From Pelagibacteraceae bacterium AG-339-N18 (GTDB lineage: Bacteria > Pseudomonadota > Alphaproteobacteria > Pelagibacterales > Pelagibacteraceae), in contig QCAD01000018.1 in NCBI GenBank assembly GCA_003282055.1, positions 1-16,456 of the forward strand: a stretch of DNA of 16,456 bases, written 5' to 3'. Positions 1 through 11,310 of the stretch are shown one piece after another. The translations under genes were made by a program, and so were the position numbers. Within the stretch, counting starts at the first letter, position 1; each line of letters opens with the position of its first letter. The notes below the pieces were generated by a model that saw nothing but the letters and a program-made list of their open reading frames with translations, was not told the DNA's origin and made no database searches.

Positions 1-1353
1 TAATCTAAAGTCTATTGCAATTCTTGCACCATAAACGACAGCTTCTGGATCATCACCATTAACATGGATAATTGGTGCCTCAACCATTTTTGCAATATCT
101 GAAGGGTAAGGAGACGACCTAGCAAATCTTGGGCTTGTAGTAAACCCTATTTGGTTATTTACTACAATGTGAATAGTTCCCCCAGTATTATGTCCTGGTA
201 ATCCTGACATTGCAAAACACTCAGCCACTACCCCTTGGCCTGCAAACGCTGCATCTCCGTGAATTAGTATTGGTATTACTTTATTTCTCTCTTTATCTTT
301 ATGAAAATATTGTTTTGCTCTAGTCTGTCCTAAAACTACTGGATTGACTGCTTCAAGATGAGATGGATTATCTGTCAAACTTACATGTACAGAGTTTCCA
401 TCAAATTCTCTATTTGATGAAGCGCCTAAATGATATTTTACGTCTCCAGTGTCATCTTCAGAATTTGAATTAATTTCTCCAGCAAATTCGTTAAAAATTC
501 TTTTATAAGATTTTTGTAAAACATTTGCTAGTACATTTAATCTTCCTCTATGAGACATACCAATTTTAACTTCTTTTATTTTTGATTGACCACCTATTTT
601 GATTATTTGTTCAAGCGCTGGGATTAAGCTTTCGCCTCCATCAAGACCAAATCTTTTTGAACCAACATATTTGGTGTGTAAAAATTTTTCAAAACCCTCT
701 GCTTGAATTAATTTTTTAAGAATTGCCTCTTTTCCATTTTGAGTAAATTTAAAATCATCAGCTTTTTCTACTCTATCTCGAAACCATTTTCTCTCAGTTG
801 GATTTGAGATATGCATATATTCATAACCTAAAGAACCACAGTATTTATCCCTCAAAAATTTTAAAATTTCAGAAATATTGGAATATTGTTTATTAATAAC
901 TCCATCTAAAAAAATTTTGCTATTATATTCCTCTTTTTTAAACCCATAAGACTCTGGGTGAAGTTCATCTAAATAGTCTGTTTCACGAAGACCCAATGGA
1001 TCCAATTTAGCAATCAAATGTCCTCTTTGCCTATAAGATCTTATCATAGCAACAGCATTGATTGAATCAGCGTTAGACTCTTTTGAGAGTAATTCGTCTT
1101 GTTTATGATTTCCATTTTTTAATTTTTGTTCTTTACTTATAGAAACTTTTTTTGATGGACTCCATGATGGACCATTTATTTCATTTACGACTTCTTCTGC
1201 TTGATCCCCAATTTCACTGAAATACTCTCTCCAACTATCTGGTAATGATGGATCTTTATTTACAAACTTTAGATACATTTCTTCGATAAATGTACTATTA
1301 GATTTACTTAAAAAAGCAGTTTTTTCGAATTCAAGATTTTTACTAGAAGACAT
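1..1353 (-). CDS. sucA: 2-oxoglutarate dehydrogenase E1 component (N-terminal part, 3' end off window)
   Basis: Thiamine-diphosphate-dependent E1 subunit of the 2-oxoglutarate dehydrogenase complex, which decarboxylates 2-oxoglutarate and passes the succinyl group to the E2 lipoyl domain. The frame is open from an ATG at 1353 to the left edge, giving 451 codons of a protein that is usually 930-1000 residues, so only the N-terminal half is here. Visible are the E1 N-terminal segment (FIEEMYLKF..DPSLPDSWREYF), GMSHRGRLNVLANV with the active-site His at 268, a HGDAAFAGQG cofactor-domain motif at about 365-374, and the NNQIGFTTSPRFARSSPY stretch. It follows sucD by 34 bases, in the alphaproteobacterial order mdh-sucC-sucD-sucA, so sucB is expected just beyond the left edge. 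I see no strong ribosome binding site. Family identity is very secure. Confidence 0.96.
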   Translation of the reverse strand, partial: MSSSKNLEFEKTAFLSKSNSTFIEEMYLKFVNKDPSLPDSWREYFSEIGDQAEEVVNEINGPSWSPSKKVSISKEQKLKNGNHKQDELLSKESNADSINAVAMIRSYRQRGHLIAKLDPLGLRETDYLDELHPESYGFKKEEYNSKIFLDGVINKQYSNISEILKFLRDKYCGSLGYEYMHISNPTERKWFRDRVEKADDFKFTQNGKEAILKKLIQAEGFEKFLHTKYVGSKRFGLDGGESLIPALEQIIKIGGQSKIKEVKIGMSHRGRLNVLANVLQKSYKRIFNEFAGEINSNSEDDTGDVKYHLGASSNREFDGNSVHVSLTDNPSHLEAVNPVVLGQTRAKQYFHKDKERNKVIPILIHGDAAFAGQGVVAECFAMSGLPGHNTGGTIHIVVNNQIGFTTSPRFARSSPYPSDIAKMVEAPIIHVNGDDPEAVVYGARIAIDFRL

Positions 1354-1387
1354 TGTGTTTGTTAATATAAACCTACAAAGAATTTTT

Positions 1388-2263
1388 TCAATTAGACAAT
1401 TTATTAAATAATGTATTTCCAATTTTTGATGGGGAGTTAGCCATAATAATTCCACAATCTTCCATTTTTTTTATCTTGTCTTCAGCGGCACCTTTACCTC
1501 CTGAAATTATAGCTCCAGCGTGACCCATTCTTCGTCCAGATGGGGCTGTGACACCAGCAATAAATCCAACAATTGGTTTTTTTATTTTGTGACTTTTAAC
1601 AAAATCTGCAGCCTCTTCCTCTGCAGTCCCTCCAATTTCTCCTATCATTAAGATTGATTGAGTATCATCATCATTTAAGAACAAGTCCAAACAATCTATA
1701 AAATTTGTACCATTAATAGGATCACCACCTATTCCAATACATGTTGATTGTCCAAGCCCATTATCTGTTGTCTGGGCCACTGCTTCGTAAGTTAATGTGC
1801 CTGACCTTGATACTATTCCGACGGTTCCCTTTTTATGAATATTGCCAGGCATTATTCCAATTTTACACTCATCAGGTGTTATAATTCCTGGGCAATTAGG
1901 ACCAATCAATCTACAATTTGAATCATTTAGTTTTTGTTTAACCTTAAGCATATCCTGAATAGGAATTCCCTCAGTTATACATACAATAAGTTCAATAGAT
2001 GCATCAATCGCCTCTATTATTGCGGCCGCAGCAAATTTTGCAGGAACATAAATCATTGTTGCATTAGCACCTTCGGACTCTTTTGCCTCTCTCACAGTAT
2101 TAAAAACTGGAAGACCTAAATGTTTTTGACCTCCTTTTTTTGGTGTTACACCTCCGACTAAATTTGTTCCATATTTTATTGCTTGATCAGAATGGAATGT
2201 TCCATGAGAACCTGTAAATCCTTGGCAAATCAATCTTGTGTTTTTATTAACCAAAACTGACAT
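1388..2263 (-). CDS. sucD: Succinyl-CoA synthetase (ADP-forming) alpha subunit
   Basis: Alpha subunit of succinyl-CoA ligase, which couples succinyl-CoA cleavage to nucleoside triphosphate synthesis through a phosphohistidine. The protein has 291 residues, close to the family's usual 289. It has the CoA-binding Rossmann start ([17 protein letters not shown], 9-25), the [11 protein letters not shown] segment (120-130), [11 protein letters not shown] (150-160), and the phosphorylated His at 248 in [18 protein letters not shown]. The ATG shares its first A with the last base of the sucC stop (TAATG, one-base overlap), as expected for translational coupling of two subunits made one to one. An AGAGG lies ten bases upstream (2274-2278) inside the end of sucC and may act as its ribosome binding site. 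Nothing is missing or truncated. Confidence 0.97.
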   Translation of the reverse strand: MSVLVNKNTRLICQGFTGSHGTFHSDQAIKYGTNLVGGVTPKKGGQKHLGLPVFNTVREAKESEGANATMIYVPAKFAAAAIIEAIDASIELIVCITEGIPIQDMLKVKQKLNDSNCRLIGPNCPGIITPDECKIGIMPGNIHKKGTVGIVSRSGTLTYEAVAQTTDNGLGQSTCIGIGGDPINGTNFIDCLDLFLNDDDTQSILMIGEIGGTAEEEAADFVKSHKIKKPIVGFIAGVTAPSGRRMGHAGAIISGGKGAAEDKIKKMEDCGIIMANSPSKIGNTLFNKLSN

Positions 2264-3422
2264 TACTTAACTGCCTCTACAATTTTTTTTGCAGCATCGT
2301 CTAAATTTTCAGCAGAAATTAGCTCTAAACCTGAATTATCTAATATCTTTTTCCCTTCCTTAAAATTCGTTCCAGCTAATCTGACAACCAAAGGGACATT
2401 TATTTTCATTTCTTTTGCAGCATCTACAACTCCTTGCGCAAGAACATCACATCGCATTATGCCACCAAAAATATTGATGAGTATTCCCTTAACATTTTTA
2501 TCAGACAAAATTATTTTAAGAGCAGCTGAAACCTTTTCTTTAGACGCTCCTCCACCTACATCTAAAAAATTTGCTGGCTCTTCTCCATATAGTTTAATTA
2601 TATCCATAGTTGCCATAGCTAAGCCAGCCCCATTAACCATACAGCCAATATTTCCATCTAACTTGATATAAGCTAGATCATATTTACTTGCTTCAATTTC
2701 GGCAGGATTTTCCTCATTTAAATCTCTTAATTCTAAAATTTCTGGATGCCTAAACAAAGCATTGCTGTCAAAATTTACCTTAGCATCTAAACATATAATC
2801 TTTTTTTCTTTAGTTAGTATTAATGGGTTTATTTCGACCATATTTGCATCTGTTTCGATAAACATTTTATAAATTGATTTAATTAAAGATATTGTTTCTT
2901 TTTTAGAATTTTCATCTAATCTAAAGATTTGAGTGATCTTTTCACATTCTTCATTTGAAATTTCTTTTTTTAATTCTATTTTAGTAGTTAAAATTTTATC
3001 TGGTGACTTGCTTGCTACCTCCTCAATATCCATGCCGCCTTGATAACTGGAAATAAAAGCAATTTTTGAAGAAGCTCTGTCTACCAAACAAGATAAATAA
3101 AACTCTTTTTCAATATTTGATGATGCCTCGACATATAACCTTTTTACTTCTCTTCCTTCAGGTCCTGTCTGATGAGTAACTAGTTTTTTACCTAGTAGTT
3201 CTTTAGCTGACAATTCAAGTTCTTTGAGATTATCTAAAATTTTAATACCGCCAGCTTTTCCTCTCCCACCAGCATGAATTTGGGCTTTTAAAACATATTT
3301 TTCCGTTTTTAATGACTTACATTTTTCTAAGAGCTCTTTAACTGTAAAACCAAATACACCTTCTGGAACAATTGCTCCAAATTTTTTTAAAATTTGTTTA
3401 GCTTGATGCTCGTGTATATTCA

Positions 3423-3423
<1 letters not shown>
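2263..3423 (-). CDS. sucC: Succinyl-CoA synthetase beta subunit
   Basis: Beta subunit of succinyl-CoA ligase, carrying the ATP-grasp nucleotide site and the succinate site; it works with SucD. It has 386 residues, the usual family length is about 388. The N-terminus [16 protein letters not shown] is the standard beta-subunit opening. The ATP-grasp glycine loop [13 protein letters not shown] is at 49-61, and the family's EINPL acidic motif, [11 protein letters not shown] and the GGIMRCD loop near the C-terminus are all present. It overlaps mdh upstream and sucD downstream by one base each (TAATG at both junctions), so mdh, sucC and sucD are probably translated in a coupled way from one transcript. 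No internal frameshift is seen. The nucleotide preference (ATP or GTP) cannot be told from this reading. Confidence 0.97.
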
Positions 3424-5886
<2,463 letters not shown>

Positions 5887-5928
5887 GAATACGATCTTTT
5901 AGAGTAAAAAATCTTATGAGTCTATTGT

Positions 5929-6708
5929 TTAAAAATTAGCTGTTGCTAACATTTTTTTTATTTCTGCAATTGCTTTTGCAGGATTTAATCCCTTCGGACA
6001 TGCACTTGTGCAGTTAAGAATTGTATGACAACGATATAATTTAAGTTCATCGGCTACTTTTTTGAGTCTTGTCTGTCTTTCCTCGTCTCTACTATCTATT
6101 ATCCATCTATATGCTTGTAATAAAACTGCTGGGCCTAAATACTTATCACCATTCCACCAATAACTTGGACATGATGTTGAGCAACACGCACACATAATGC
6201 ACTCATATGCACCATCTAACTTTGCTCTATCTTCTTTAGATTGAAAAATTTCATTAACTTCAGATTTTGAACTAGATTTCAACCAAGGTTCAATTGATTG
6301 GTATTGTTTATACAATCCATCTAAATCTCCGATTAAGTCCTTTTTAACTTTTAAATGAGGTAATGGATAAATATCAATATCTCCATCTATATCTGCATGT
6401 GGGGTTGTACAAGCCAAGCCATTTTTTCCAGCCATATTCATGGCACAAGAACCACAGACACCATGCGCACATGATCTTCTATAGGCGAGGGTGGGGTCGA
6501 TTTCATTTTTAATCTTATTTAAAACGTCTAAGACTTTAGATGGACAATTATCCATGTCAATTTCGTAAGTATCAATTCTCGGATTTTCTCCTGAAGATGG
6601 ATCCCATCTATATACATTTACTTTTTTTAAATTTTTTGAACCAGTTTTATCTTTAAAATATTTACCTTTTTTTATTTGTGACTTTTCAGGTAAGCTGATT
6701 TGCACCAT
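5929..6708 (-). CDS. sdhB: Succinate dehydrogenase iron-sulfur subunit
   Basis: Iron-sulfur subunit of complex II, carrying electrons from the SdhA flavin to ubiquinone. The 259 residues include an N-terminal extension of about 25 residues, common in alphaproteobacteria. The [2Fe-2S] ligands are Cys80, Cys85, Cys88 and Cys100. The C-terminal ferredoxin-like domain has Cys170, Cys173, Cys176 and Cys180 ([12 protein letters not shown]) and Cys227, Cys233 and Cys237, enough for the [4Fe-4S] and [3Fe-4S] clusters. Residues that line the quinone pocket in E. coli are kept: the Trp pair 184-185 in PSYWWN and His228 after Cys227. It overlaps sdhA by one base (TAATG). All redox ligands are intact, so electron transfer up to the quinone should work even though the membrane anchors look heme-less. 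Confidence 0.97.
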   Translation of the reverse strand: MVQISLPEKSQIKKGKYFKDKTGSKNLKKVNVYRWDPSSGENPRIDTYEIDMDNCPSKVLDVLNKIKNEIDPTLAYRRSCAHGVCGSCAMNMAGKNGLACTTPHADIDGDIDIYPLPHLKVKKDLIGDLDGLYKQYQSIEPWLKSSSKSEVNEIFQSKEDRAKLDGAYECIMCACCSTSCPSYWWNGDKYLGPAVLLQAYRWIIDSRDEERQTRLKKVADELKLYRCHTILNCTSACPKGLNPAKAIAEIKKMLATANF

Positions 6709-8483
6709 TAATAAATTCTTTCCTGGGGTGGAAAATATTGTACTTCATTAGTCAATGTAGATTTATGCACATCTCTATAGCTTATTTTGGTATTCTTTCC
6801 ATCACACCAAGCTAGAGTGTGTTGCATAAATTTTTCATCATCTCTTTTAGGATAATCTTCTCTCGCATGTGCGCCTCTGCTTTCTTTTCTATTATAGGCA
6901 GAATCAACTGTTACTACTGCTTGTCTAATTAGATTATCAAATTCTAAGGTCTCGACCAAATCAGTATTGAATATCAAAGATTTATCCTTCACAGAAATAG
7001 ACTCTATGCCTTCAAATGTTTTTTTAATTTCATCAACACCCTCTTTAAGAGTTTTTTCTGTTCTGAATACAGCACATTTTGATTGCATAGTCTTCTGCAT
7101 GGACAATCTTAATTCAGCAGTACCAACATTGCCTTCAGAATTTCTAATTTTATCAAAACGATCTAAACATTTTTGTGTCTCCGTCTCACTAATTGCTTCA
7201 TGTGGCATACCAGGTTTAATTAATTCAGCAGCTCTTTTTGCTGCAGCTCTTCCAAAAACAACAAGATCAATTAAAGAATTCGAACCTAATCTATTAGCTC
7301 CATGAACTGAAACACAGGCAGCCTCTCCAATTGCCATTAATCCAGGAACAGTTTTTTCAGAACCATTTACAGTTAATACTTCCGCTTTATAATTAGTAGG
7401 TATACCACCCATGTTGTAATGGACAGTTGGTACAACTGGTATTGGTTCCTTGGTAACGTCAACATTAGCAAATAATCTTGCTGCATCTGTTATACCTGGT
7501 AATCTGCTTTCTATAATTTCTTTATCGAGGTGATTTAAATTCAAGTGAACGTGATCTTGATCTTTTCCAACACCTCTTCCCTCATTAATTTCAATAGACA
7601 TAGATCGACTAACAACATCTCGAGATGCTAAGTCTTTAGCTTTAGGTGCATATCTTTCCATAAATCTTTCGCCTTTAGAATTTGTAAGATACCCTCCTTC
7701 ACCTCTTGCACCCTCTGTTATTAAAGTTCCGTGCCCATAAATTCCAGTTGGATGAAATTGTACAAACTCCATATCTTGTAATGGCAGACCTGCTCTTAAA
7801 ACCATTGCATTTCCATCTCCTGTACAAGTATGTGCTGATGTCGCTGAATAATATACTTTACCATATCCACCTGTAGCTATAATTACAGTATGAGATCTAA
7901 ATCTGTGTATTGTTCCATCGTTTAAGTTCCAAGCAATTAAACCTTTGCACTCACCATCTTTCATTAAAAGATCTAGAGCAAAATATTCAATAAAAAATTC
8001 AGTTCGATGTTTCAAAGCTTGACCGTAGAGTGTATGGAGAATCGCGTGGCCTGTCCGATCTGCAGCAGCGCAAGTTCTTTGAACTATCCCGTTTCCGTAA
8101 TTTTTGGTCATTCCTCCAAAAGGTCTCTGATAAATTTTTCCGTCATCTGTTCTACTAAAAGGAACACCGTATTTTTCTAATTCAATAACAGCTTTAGGGG
8201 CTTCTTTACAAAGATACTCAATGCTATCTTGGTCACCTAACCAATCTGCACCTTTTACAGTATCATACATGTGCCATCGCCAATCATCCTCACCCATGTT
8301 TCCAAGAGCAGCTGAAATTCCTCCTTGAGCGGCAGAAGTATGACTTCTGGTTGGAAATACTTTCGAAATACATGCAGTCTTTAATCCTGATTCGCTTAAA
8401 CCAACTGCAGCTCTTAAACCTGAGCCTCCAGCACCTAAAACAACTACATCGTATTCGTGATCAATTATTTTATATGAATTCAT
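6708..8483 (-). CDS. sdhA: Succinate dehydrogenase flavoprotein subunit
   Basis: FAD-containing catalytic subunit of complex II, oxidising succinate to fumarate on the cytoplasmic face of the membrane. The 591 residues match the family's length. The dinucleotide-binding motif [12 protein letters not shown] is at 15-26, and the covalent FAD attachment His48 lies in [10 protein letters not shown]. The HPTG substrate motif is at 244-247. The catalytic Arg288 is in [10 protein letters not shown], and His355 and Arg398 ([10 protein letters not shown]) are the substrate-binding residues expected from E. coli His354 and Arg399. The C-terminus has the usual [15 protein letters not shown] segment. Its start overlaps the sdhD stop by four bases (ATGA). 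Sequence and active site are fully conventional, in contrast to the divergent membrane anchors upstream. Confidence 0.98.
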   Translation of the reverse strand: MNSYKIIDHEYDVVVLGAGGSGLRAAVGLSESGLKTACISKVFPTRSHTSAAQGGISAALGNMGEDDWRWHMYDTVKGADWLGDQDSIEYLCKEAPKAVIELEKYGVPFSRTDDGKIYQRPFGGMTKNYGNGIVQRTCAAADRTGHAILHTLYGQALKHRTEFFIEYFALDLLMKDGECKGLIAWNLNDGTIHRFRSHTVIIATGGYGKVYYSATSAHTCTGDGNAMVLRAGLPLQDMEFVQFHPTGIYGHGTLITEGARGEGGYLTNSKGERFMERYAPKAKDLASRDVVSRSMSIEINEGRGVGKDQDHVHLNLNHLDKEIIESRLPGITDAARLFANVDVTKEPIPVVPTVHYNMGGIPTNYKAEVLTVNGSEKTVPGLMAIGEAACVSVHGANRLGSNSLIDLVVFGRAAAKRAAELIKPGMPHEAISETETQKCLDRFDKIRNSEGNVGTAELRLSMQKTMQSKCAVFRTEKTLKEGVDEIKKTFEGIESISVKDKSLIFNTDLVETLEFDNLIRQAVVTVDSAYNRKESRGAHAREDYPKRDDEKFMQHTLAWCDGKNTKISYRDVHKSTLTNEVQYFPPQERIY

Positions 8484-8803
8484 ATATATATAATTAATAT
8501 AATTGTAATTAGAGGAATTGCTACAGCTGAAGCATATAAAAGCTTATTTGCGACATTTTTGATTTTGTGATTCTTAATGTAATCCTCAAAAACCTCACTA
8601 ATACTTAAAGCTGAGAAAAAATAGGCATTAATAATAAAGATACTAAATAAAAATTTGGAGAGTGAATCTGTAAAAAAAGCTACTAAATTTAAGTAATCTT
8701 GATCATAGATCTTTATTAAATTTAAGATAAACCAAATCATTAATGGAACTAACAGAGCTCCACTTATTTTTAAAAAAATCCATTTTTTTGTTGCATTTAT
8801 CAT
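8480..8803 (-). CDS. sdhD: Succinate dehydrogenase membrane anchor subunit D, lacking the heme-ligand histidine
   Basis: Small integral membrane subunit of complex II, identified from three hydrophobic helices (about 14-32, 50-70 and 86-106), its size (107 residues) and its place between sdhC and sdhA. The N-terminal [16 protein letters not shown] resembles the HHWLLQRVTG start of the family. The EDYI motif (73-76) matches the conserved helix-end motif; Asp74 and Tyr75 align with E. coli Asp82 and the quinone-site Tyr83. Counting back from this motif, the heme b ligand (E. coli His71) aligns with Phe63, and the usual H-x3-G pattern is lost (FSALS). The only His is 79, beyond the helix. The gene is one base after the sdhC stop and overlaps sdhA by four bases. 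Identity rests on position and topology as much as on sequence. Confidence 0.9.
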   Translation of the reverse strand: MINATKKWIFLKISGALLVPLMIWFILNLIKIYDQDYLNLVAFFTDSLSKFLFSIFIINAYFFSALSISEVFEDYIKNHKIKNVANKLLYASAVAIPLITIILIIYI

Positions 8804-8804
8804 A

Positions 8805-9188
8805 TTAAATAAAACTTTTTCCTAATATAAAAAAAATTATAGTTAAAATTACTGAGCCAAAAATTACTATCAGACCAGATATCTTGGTTGTCCTAAGATC
8901 AAATCCATAACCAAGGTCCATAATCAAGTGTCTAATTTCACTTAAAATTTGAAACGAAAAAGACCATGTAATCCCCAAAATAATAAATTTTCCAACTAGT
9001 GAATTTAATAATAAATTAATAGTTTCATATTTACTTTCACCAAGAAATATTAAAGAAATCCATAAACAAATTAAAGTAATTGCAATAATGTTTATTATTC
9101 CTGTTATTCTGTGAGAGATAGAAACTAAAGATGAGATTTGCCATCTATAAACTTGTATATGCGGAGATAAAGGAGGTTTATTTTCCAT
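8805..9188 (-). CDS. sdhC: Succinate dehydrogenase cytochrome b556-type subunit C, lacking the heme-ligand histidine
   Basis: Larger membrane anchor of complex II, 127 residues with three hydrophobic helices (about 29-50, 64-84, 104-124). The N-terminal PPLSPHIQVYRWQISSLVS is the standard alphaproteobacterial SdhC opening. SISHRITG (23-30) keeps Ser23 and Arg27, which align with the quinone-site residues Ser27 and Arg31 of E. coli. The second signature, IRHLIMDLGYG (85-95), is intact, but the residue aligned with heme ligand His84 of E. coli is Gln80 (codon CAA at 8951-8949) in SFQILSEIRH, where relatives have YHxxxGIRH. The other helix histidines, 26 and 87, align with E. coli His30 and His91. 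The ATG at 9188 lies within the last 11 bases of asd; there is no clear ribosome binding site, so translation may depend on asd. Confidence 0.95.
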   Translation of the reverse strand: MENKPPLSPHIQVYRWQISSLVSISHRITGIINIIAITLICLWISLIFLGESKYETINLLLNSLVGKFIILGITWSFSFQILSEIRHLIMDLGYGFDLRTTKISGLIVIFGSVILTIIFFILGKSFI

Positions 9189-10185
9189 AAAAATTATTTT
9201 TAATTAATGTTTCTGCTATTTCAACTGCATTTAAAGCTGCTCCTCTTAAAAGGTTATCAGATACAATCCATAAATTTAATCCATTATCAATAGTTTTATC
9301 TTCTCTTATTCTTGAAATAAATGTTTCATTTTTTCCCTCTGCTTCTAGCGGTGTCATGTATCCACCATCAGCTCTTTCATCAATCACTTTGCAGCCTTCA
9401 AAATTATTCAATACCTCTCTTACTTTTTCTAAAGAAAAAGATTTTTTAAATTGAAGATTCACTGATTCTGAGTGAGAAACAGAAATTGGTAATCTTACGC
9501 AGGTTGCTGTAAGGTCAATTTTATCATCTAAAATTTTTTTAGTCTCATTCCTCATTTTCAATTCCTCTTTTGTATAACCATCATCAGAAAAAACATCAAT
9601 ATGCGGAATTGCATTAAAAGCTATTTGTTTTGTAAAATTTTTAGAATTAATATTTTTACCACCTAAAACTAGTTCAGTTTGTTCAAATAACTCATCCATT
9701 GGTGCTTTACCAGCTCCTGAAACTGATTGATATGTAGAAACAACAATTCTTTTAATTACAAAAAGATCATGTAATGGTTTTAAGGCAATAACTAATTGTG
9801 CTGTTGAACAGTTTGGATTTGCGATAATATTTTTTTTAATATTATTCAAATCATCTGAATTAACTTGAGGAACCACTAAAGGAACATCTGGGTCCATTCT
9901 AAAAAAGCTTGAGTTGTCAATTACCAAACAATACTTTGCTGCTTTTTCTGCAAATTTTTCTGAAATTTTTCCCCCCGCTGCAAAAAAAGCGATATTCACT
10001 TTTGAAAAATCAAAATTTTCTAAATTATAGACCTCAATTTCTTTTCCTTGAAATTTAATTTTTTTTCCTACGCTTTTTGGTGAGGCAACTAAATAAAGAT
10101 TATCAATAGAAATCTTTTTTGTTTCAAGAACTTCTAAAGTTTTTCTTCCAACATTTCCAGTCGCGCCTACTAATGCAATATTCAT
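9178..10185 (-). CDS. asd: Aspartate-semialdehyde dehydrogenase
   Basis: NADPH-dependent reduction of aspartyl phosphate to aspartate semialdehyde, the branch point to lysine/diaminopimelate, threonine and methionine. The 335-residue protein opens with the Rossmann loop GATGNVGRKTLEVL (7-20). The nucleophile Cys126 lies in the signature NPNCSTAQLVIALKPLH. SVSGAGKAPMDEL (154-166), the substrate Arg231 and the general-base His238 in RLPISVSHSESVN complete the active site. It lies 15 bases after dmdA, and its last 11 bases overlap the start of sdhC, so it is physically the first gene of the TCA block. In P. aeruginosa and others asd follows leuB directly; here the DMSP cluster lies between them. 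No truncation is seen. Confidence 0.96.
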   Translation of the reverse strand: MNIALVGATGNVGRKTLEVLETKKISIDNLYLVASPKSVGKKIKFQGKEIEVYNLENFDFSKVNIAFFAAGGKISEKFAEKAAKYCLVIDNSSFFRMDPDVPLVVPQVNSDDLNNIKKNIIANPNCSTAQLVIALKPLHDLFVIKRIVVSTYQSVSGAGKAPMDELFEQTELVLGGKNINSKNFTKQIAFNAIPHIDVFSDDGYTKEELKMRNETKKILDDKIDLTATCVRLPISVSHSESVNLQFKKSFSLEKVREVLNNFEGCKVIDERADGGYMTPLEAEGKNETFISRIREDKTIDNGLNLWIVSDNLLRGAALNAVEIAETLIKNNFYGK

Positions 10186-10200
10186 GATGTAACTTTTACA

Positions 10201-11310
10201 CTAAATGAAAGGTAAATCGCAAATTTTTCCAACAAATATTTTTTCACCAATATCTATCTTAAATTGGGTTTTGGTGTCCCAATAGGGTTTATTAATCATA
10301 GCAATACCTATTACTTTTTTGAAAGTAGGTGAATATGCTGCAGATCTTACATAACCCACAATATTATTTTCATCATCCAGTAATGTCTTTTCACAATACA
10401 TATCGATCTTATCATGATCAATTTTTACTCCCATTAATTTTCTTTCAATTCCTTTTTGCTGAATTTTTTTCAATTTTTCTTTTCCAATAAAATCAACATT
10501 GCTGTCCAAATTAATAAACTTATCAAAATTTGCCTCAAAAGGATTATCTCTATTATCAAAGTCATTACCGTAAGATAAAAGTGCTGACTCTATTCTCTCT
10601 ATTAAATTTGGGCATCCTGCTCTTACATTAAATTCTTTTCCTAGTTCAAATAAATAATCATACAGATCCTGACCAGCCAAATTATCTTCAACGTAAATTT
10701 CAAAACCACTTTGTTTTGACCATCCAGATCTGGCAATAAAATATTGTTTACCCTTAAATTCTAAATATTGAAAATTAAAAAATTTTAACTCTCTAATTTT
10801 CTCACCAAATAATTTTGCCATTAAATCATCTGACAAAGGTCCTTGTACTGCAAGAATATTCACGTTTGGTTCACTAATTTCAACTTCAAGTTTTTTTCCA
10901 GCTGCGAGTCCCTTTGCAAAAAAGATAACATCTGAGTCCGCAATAGATAACCACCACTTATCATCTGCTAATTTATTTATGATTGGGTCATTTACTAAAA
11001 GGCCTTTATGATCTACCAAAGGCGCATAATAACATCTACCTACTTTTGAATTAGATAAGTCTCTACATGTCATTAATTGAACTAACTTAGCAGAGTCTTT
11101 GCCAGAAATTTCAACTTGTCTTTCAGCTGCAACATCCCACACTTGAACAAATTTTTTTAAGTGGTGATAATCAGACTCTAAAGACTTAAAAGAAGCTGGC
11201 AATAACATATGGTTATATACAGTGTAACTACTTACTCCATGAGCCTCAATTCTATCTGTATAAGGCGTGCTTCTTAATCTTCTTGATTTAACAATTGGAA
11301 AGTTTCTCAT
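10201..11310 (-). CDS. dmdA: Dimethylsulfoniopropionate (DMSP) demethylase
   Basis: Transfers a methyl group from DMSP to tetrahydrofolate, giving 5-methyl-THF and methylmercaptopropionate, the first step of DMSP demethylation. It belongs to the glycine-cleavage T-protein fold. The 369 residues match the length I recall for Pelagibacter DmdA, as do several blocks: [13 protein letters not shown] (6-18), [10 protein letters not shown] (32-41), [14 protein letters not shown] (57-70), [15 protein letters not shown] (194-208, with Glu204 and Tyr206), [16 protein letters not shown] (237-252) and the C-terminal CDLPFI. This recognition is from memory, not a search. Related GcvT proteins differ in these blocks, and the neighbouring ligase and acyl-CoA dehydrogenase fit the DMSP route, which makes aminomethyltransferase unlikely. 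The ATG overlaps the hydrolase stop by four bases (ATGA). Confidence 0.92.
   Translation of the reverse strand: MRNFPIVKSRRLRSTPYTDRIEAHGVSSYTVYNHMLLPASFKSLESDYHHLKKFVQVWDVAAERQVEISGKDSAKLVQLMTCRDLSNSKVGRCYYAPLVDHKGLLVNDPIINKLADDKWWLSIADSDVIFFAKGLAAGKKLEVEISEPNVNILAVQGPLSDDLMAKLFGEKIRELKFFNFQYLEFKGKQYFIARSGWSKQSGFEIYVEDNLAGQDLYDYLFELGKEFNVRAGCPNLIERIESALLSYGNDFDNRDNPFEANFDKFINLDSNVDFIGKEKLKKIQQKGIERKLMGVKIDHDKIDMYCEKTLLDDENNIVGYVRSAAYSPTFKKVIGIAMINKPYWDTKTQFKIDIGEKIFVGKICDLPFI

Noticed and set aside
5887..5928. Terminator or riboswitch in the 42-base sdhB-mmsA gap
   Set aside because: No GC-rich hairpin followed by a T run is present, and the gap is too short for a known riboswitch. A TAAGAT -10-like hexamer is not enough to call a promoter.
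6967..7305. Plus-strand 112-codon open frame inside sdhA
   Set aside because: It lies wholly within the well-supported sdhA coding sequence, shows no family motif, and is a shadow of the real reading frame.
8483..8506. ATATATATAATTAATATAATT tract near the sdhD/sdhA junction as a regulatory repeat
   Set aside because: It encodes the isoleucine-rich C-terminus of SdhD and is explained by coding sequence and AT bias.
10201..11310. Glycine cleavage T-protein (GcvT) or other aminomethyltransferase instead of DmdA
   Set aside because: The length, the several sequence blocks recalled from Pelagibacter DmdA, and the adjacent dmdB and dmdC favour DMSP demethylase; no gcvH or gcvP is nearby.
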